Below are positions 63,712-64,000 of a DNA stretch of 64,000 nucleotides, one piece after another. Position 1 is the first letter of the stretch. The number at the start of each line of letters is the position of its first letter. The notes under the pieces are model-generated. The model did not search any database and had not been told where the DNA came from. It worked only from the letters and a program-made list of their open reading frames with translations. The DNA comes from Streptomyces flaveolus (GTDB taxonomy: Bacteria; Actinomycetota; Actinomycetes; Streptomycetales; Streptomycetaceae), in NCBI RefSeq assembly GCF_000716535.1, contig NZ_JNWV01000020.1, positions 248,001-312,000 of the forward strand, given 5' to 3'. Both the position numbers and the translations under genes were made by a program.

Positions 63712-64000
63712 GGCGCGGGCCGTCCTGACCCACCCGGGGGCGAGGAATCGCGCGCTCATCAACGAAACGCCCAGCCACGAACCGGCCCGCAATCGCCGGC
63801 GCCCAGCGAGCCGCACCCCCGGCCGCGCGTCCGGCCACCCCCTCGGAGGAAGGGGGTGGTGCTGCGCCGACACGGCACCACCCCCCACCACCTGAGTCAA
63901 GTCTCAGCCACACCCCGGCGGTTCACCAGGGTTGCAGGGGGTTGCAACTTATGGGGGCACATGCGCGGAGTCTGTGCCTCCGCCATGTCCGGAACGGCAG
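63712..64000. other. right-edge intergenic region, possible start of a further gene
   Basis: This stretch follows the acyl-CoA dehydrogenase stop. It has GTTGCAGGGGGTTGCAAC (63931-63948), two GTTGCA copies, the second extending to the palindrome GTTGCAAC. ATG codons near 63951 and 63961 follow G-rich sequence and stay open to the window edge, but 13-16 codons are too few to call a gene. Confidence 0.3.

Overview
The window is chromosomal DNA of a Streptomyces or very close actinomycete. The signs are very high GC with near-universal G/C third codon positions (so long spurious open frames appear on the opposite strand), frequent GTG/TTG starts, 4-nt stop/start overlaps, GGAGG-type ribosome sites, several apparently leaderless promoters, and many Streptomyces-typical families (PucR, ROK, DmdR-type iron box, DUF2637, alditol oxidase, Tat lipoproteins). 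No rRNA, tRNA, CRISPR array, prophage or intact insertion sequence was seen.

Layout: 0-6.3 kb is a purine catabolism block: a partial NCS2 purine permease, a three-subunit xanthine dehydrogenase operon and a divergent PucR regulator. 6.4-16 kb is mixed: a TPR protein, a SUMF1-like protein, a phosphotransferase, a GntR regulator, an iron-box-controlled FhuF-like protein, a DUF2637 membrane protein, a SpoIIAB-like ATPase, pyruvate oxidase and a PP2C-like protein. 16-27.8 kb holds a TrmB/LuxR-like regulator, a secreted SGNH hydrolase, an alkylation-repair pair (ogt, ada-alkA), rsgA, a 23-residue mini-gene, a sigma-like/CBM2 membrane fusion, a radical SAM protein with an unusual cysteine spacing, a 2-hydroxyacid dehydrogenase and alditol oxidase.

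27.9-44.3 kb reads as a dispersed arabinogalactan-utilisation region: ROK regulator plus secreted GH30 endo-galactanase, a sugar ABC importer with GH2 beta-galactosidase, and on the other strand a secreted GH43 arabinofuranosidase with a GH154/DUF2264 enzyme. The ROK and importer promoters share a motif. A sphingomyelinase-like enzyme, a TetR/hydrolase pair and a PEP mutase-like gene are interspersed, with a truncated MFS gene and an orphan signal-peptide ORF.

45.5-49.1 kb is a lactococcin 972-type bacteriocin cassette on the minus strand: a secreted bacteriocin with its own AT-rich promoter and repeat region, a strong hairpin, a DUF1430 membrane protein, an ABC ATPase and a coupled 41-residue membrane peptide. 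It is the most self-contained specialised system here.

49-64 kb holds a carboxylesterase divergent from a LacI regulator with a shared operator, a duplicated scrap of that carboxylesterase, small secreted proteins, a second PEP mutase-like gene, ThuA, a lipoprotein, VOC proteins, a LysR gene lacking its DNA-binding end, DUF817, an AraC regulator, a seven-unit tandem repeat (58.9-59.5 kb), VC0807- and YihY-family membrane proteins and an AidB-like acyl-CoA dehydrogenase. At least four decayed genes or fragments between 37 and 57 kb suggest active local turnover.
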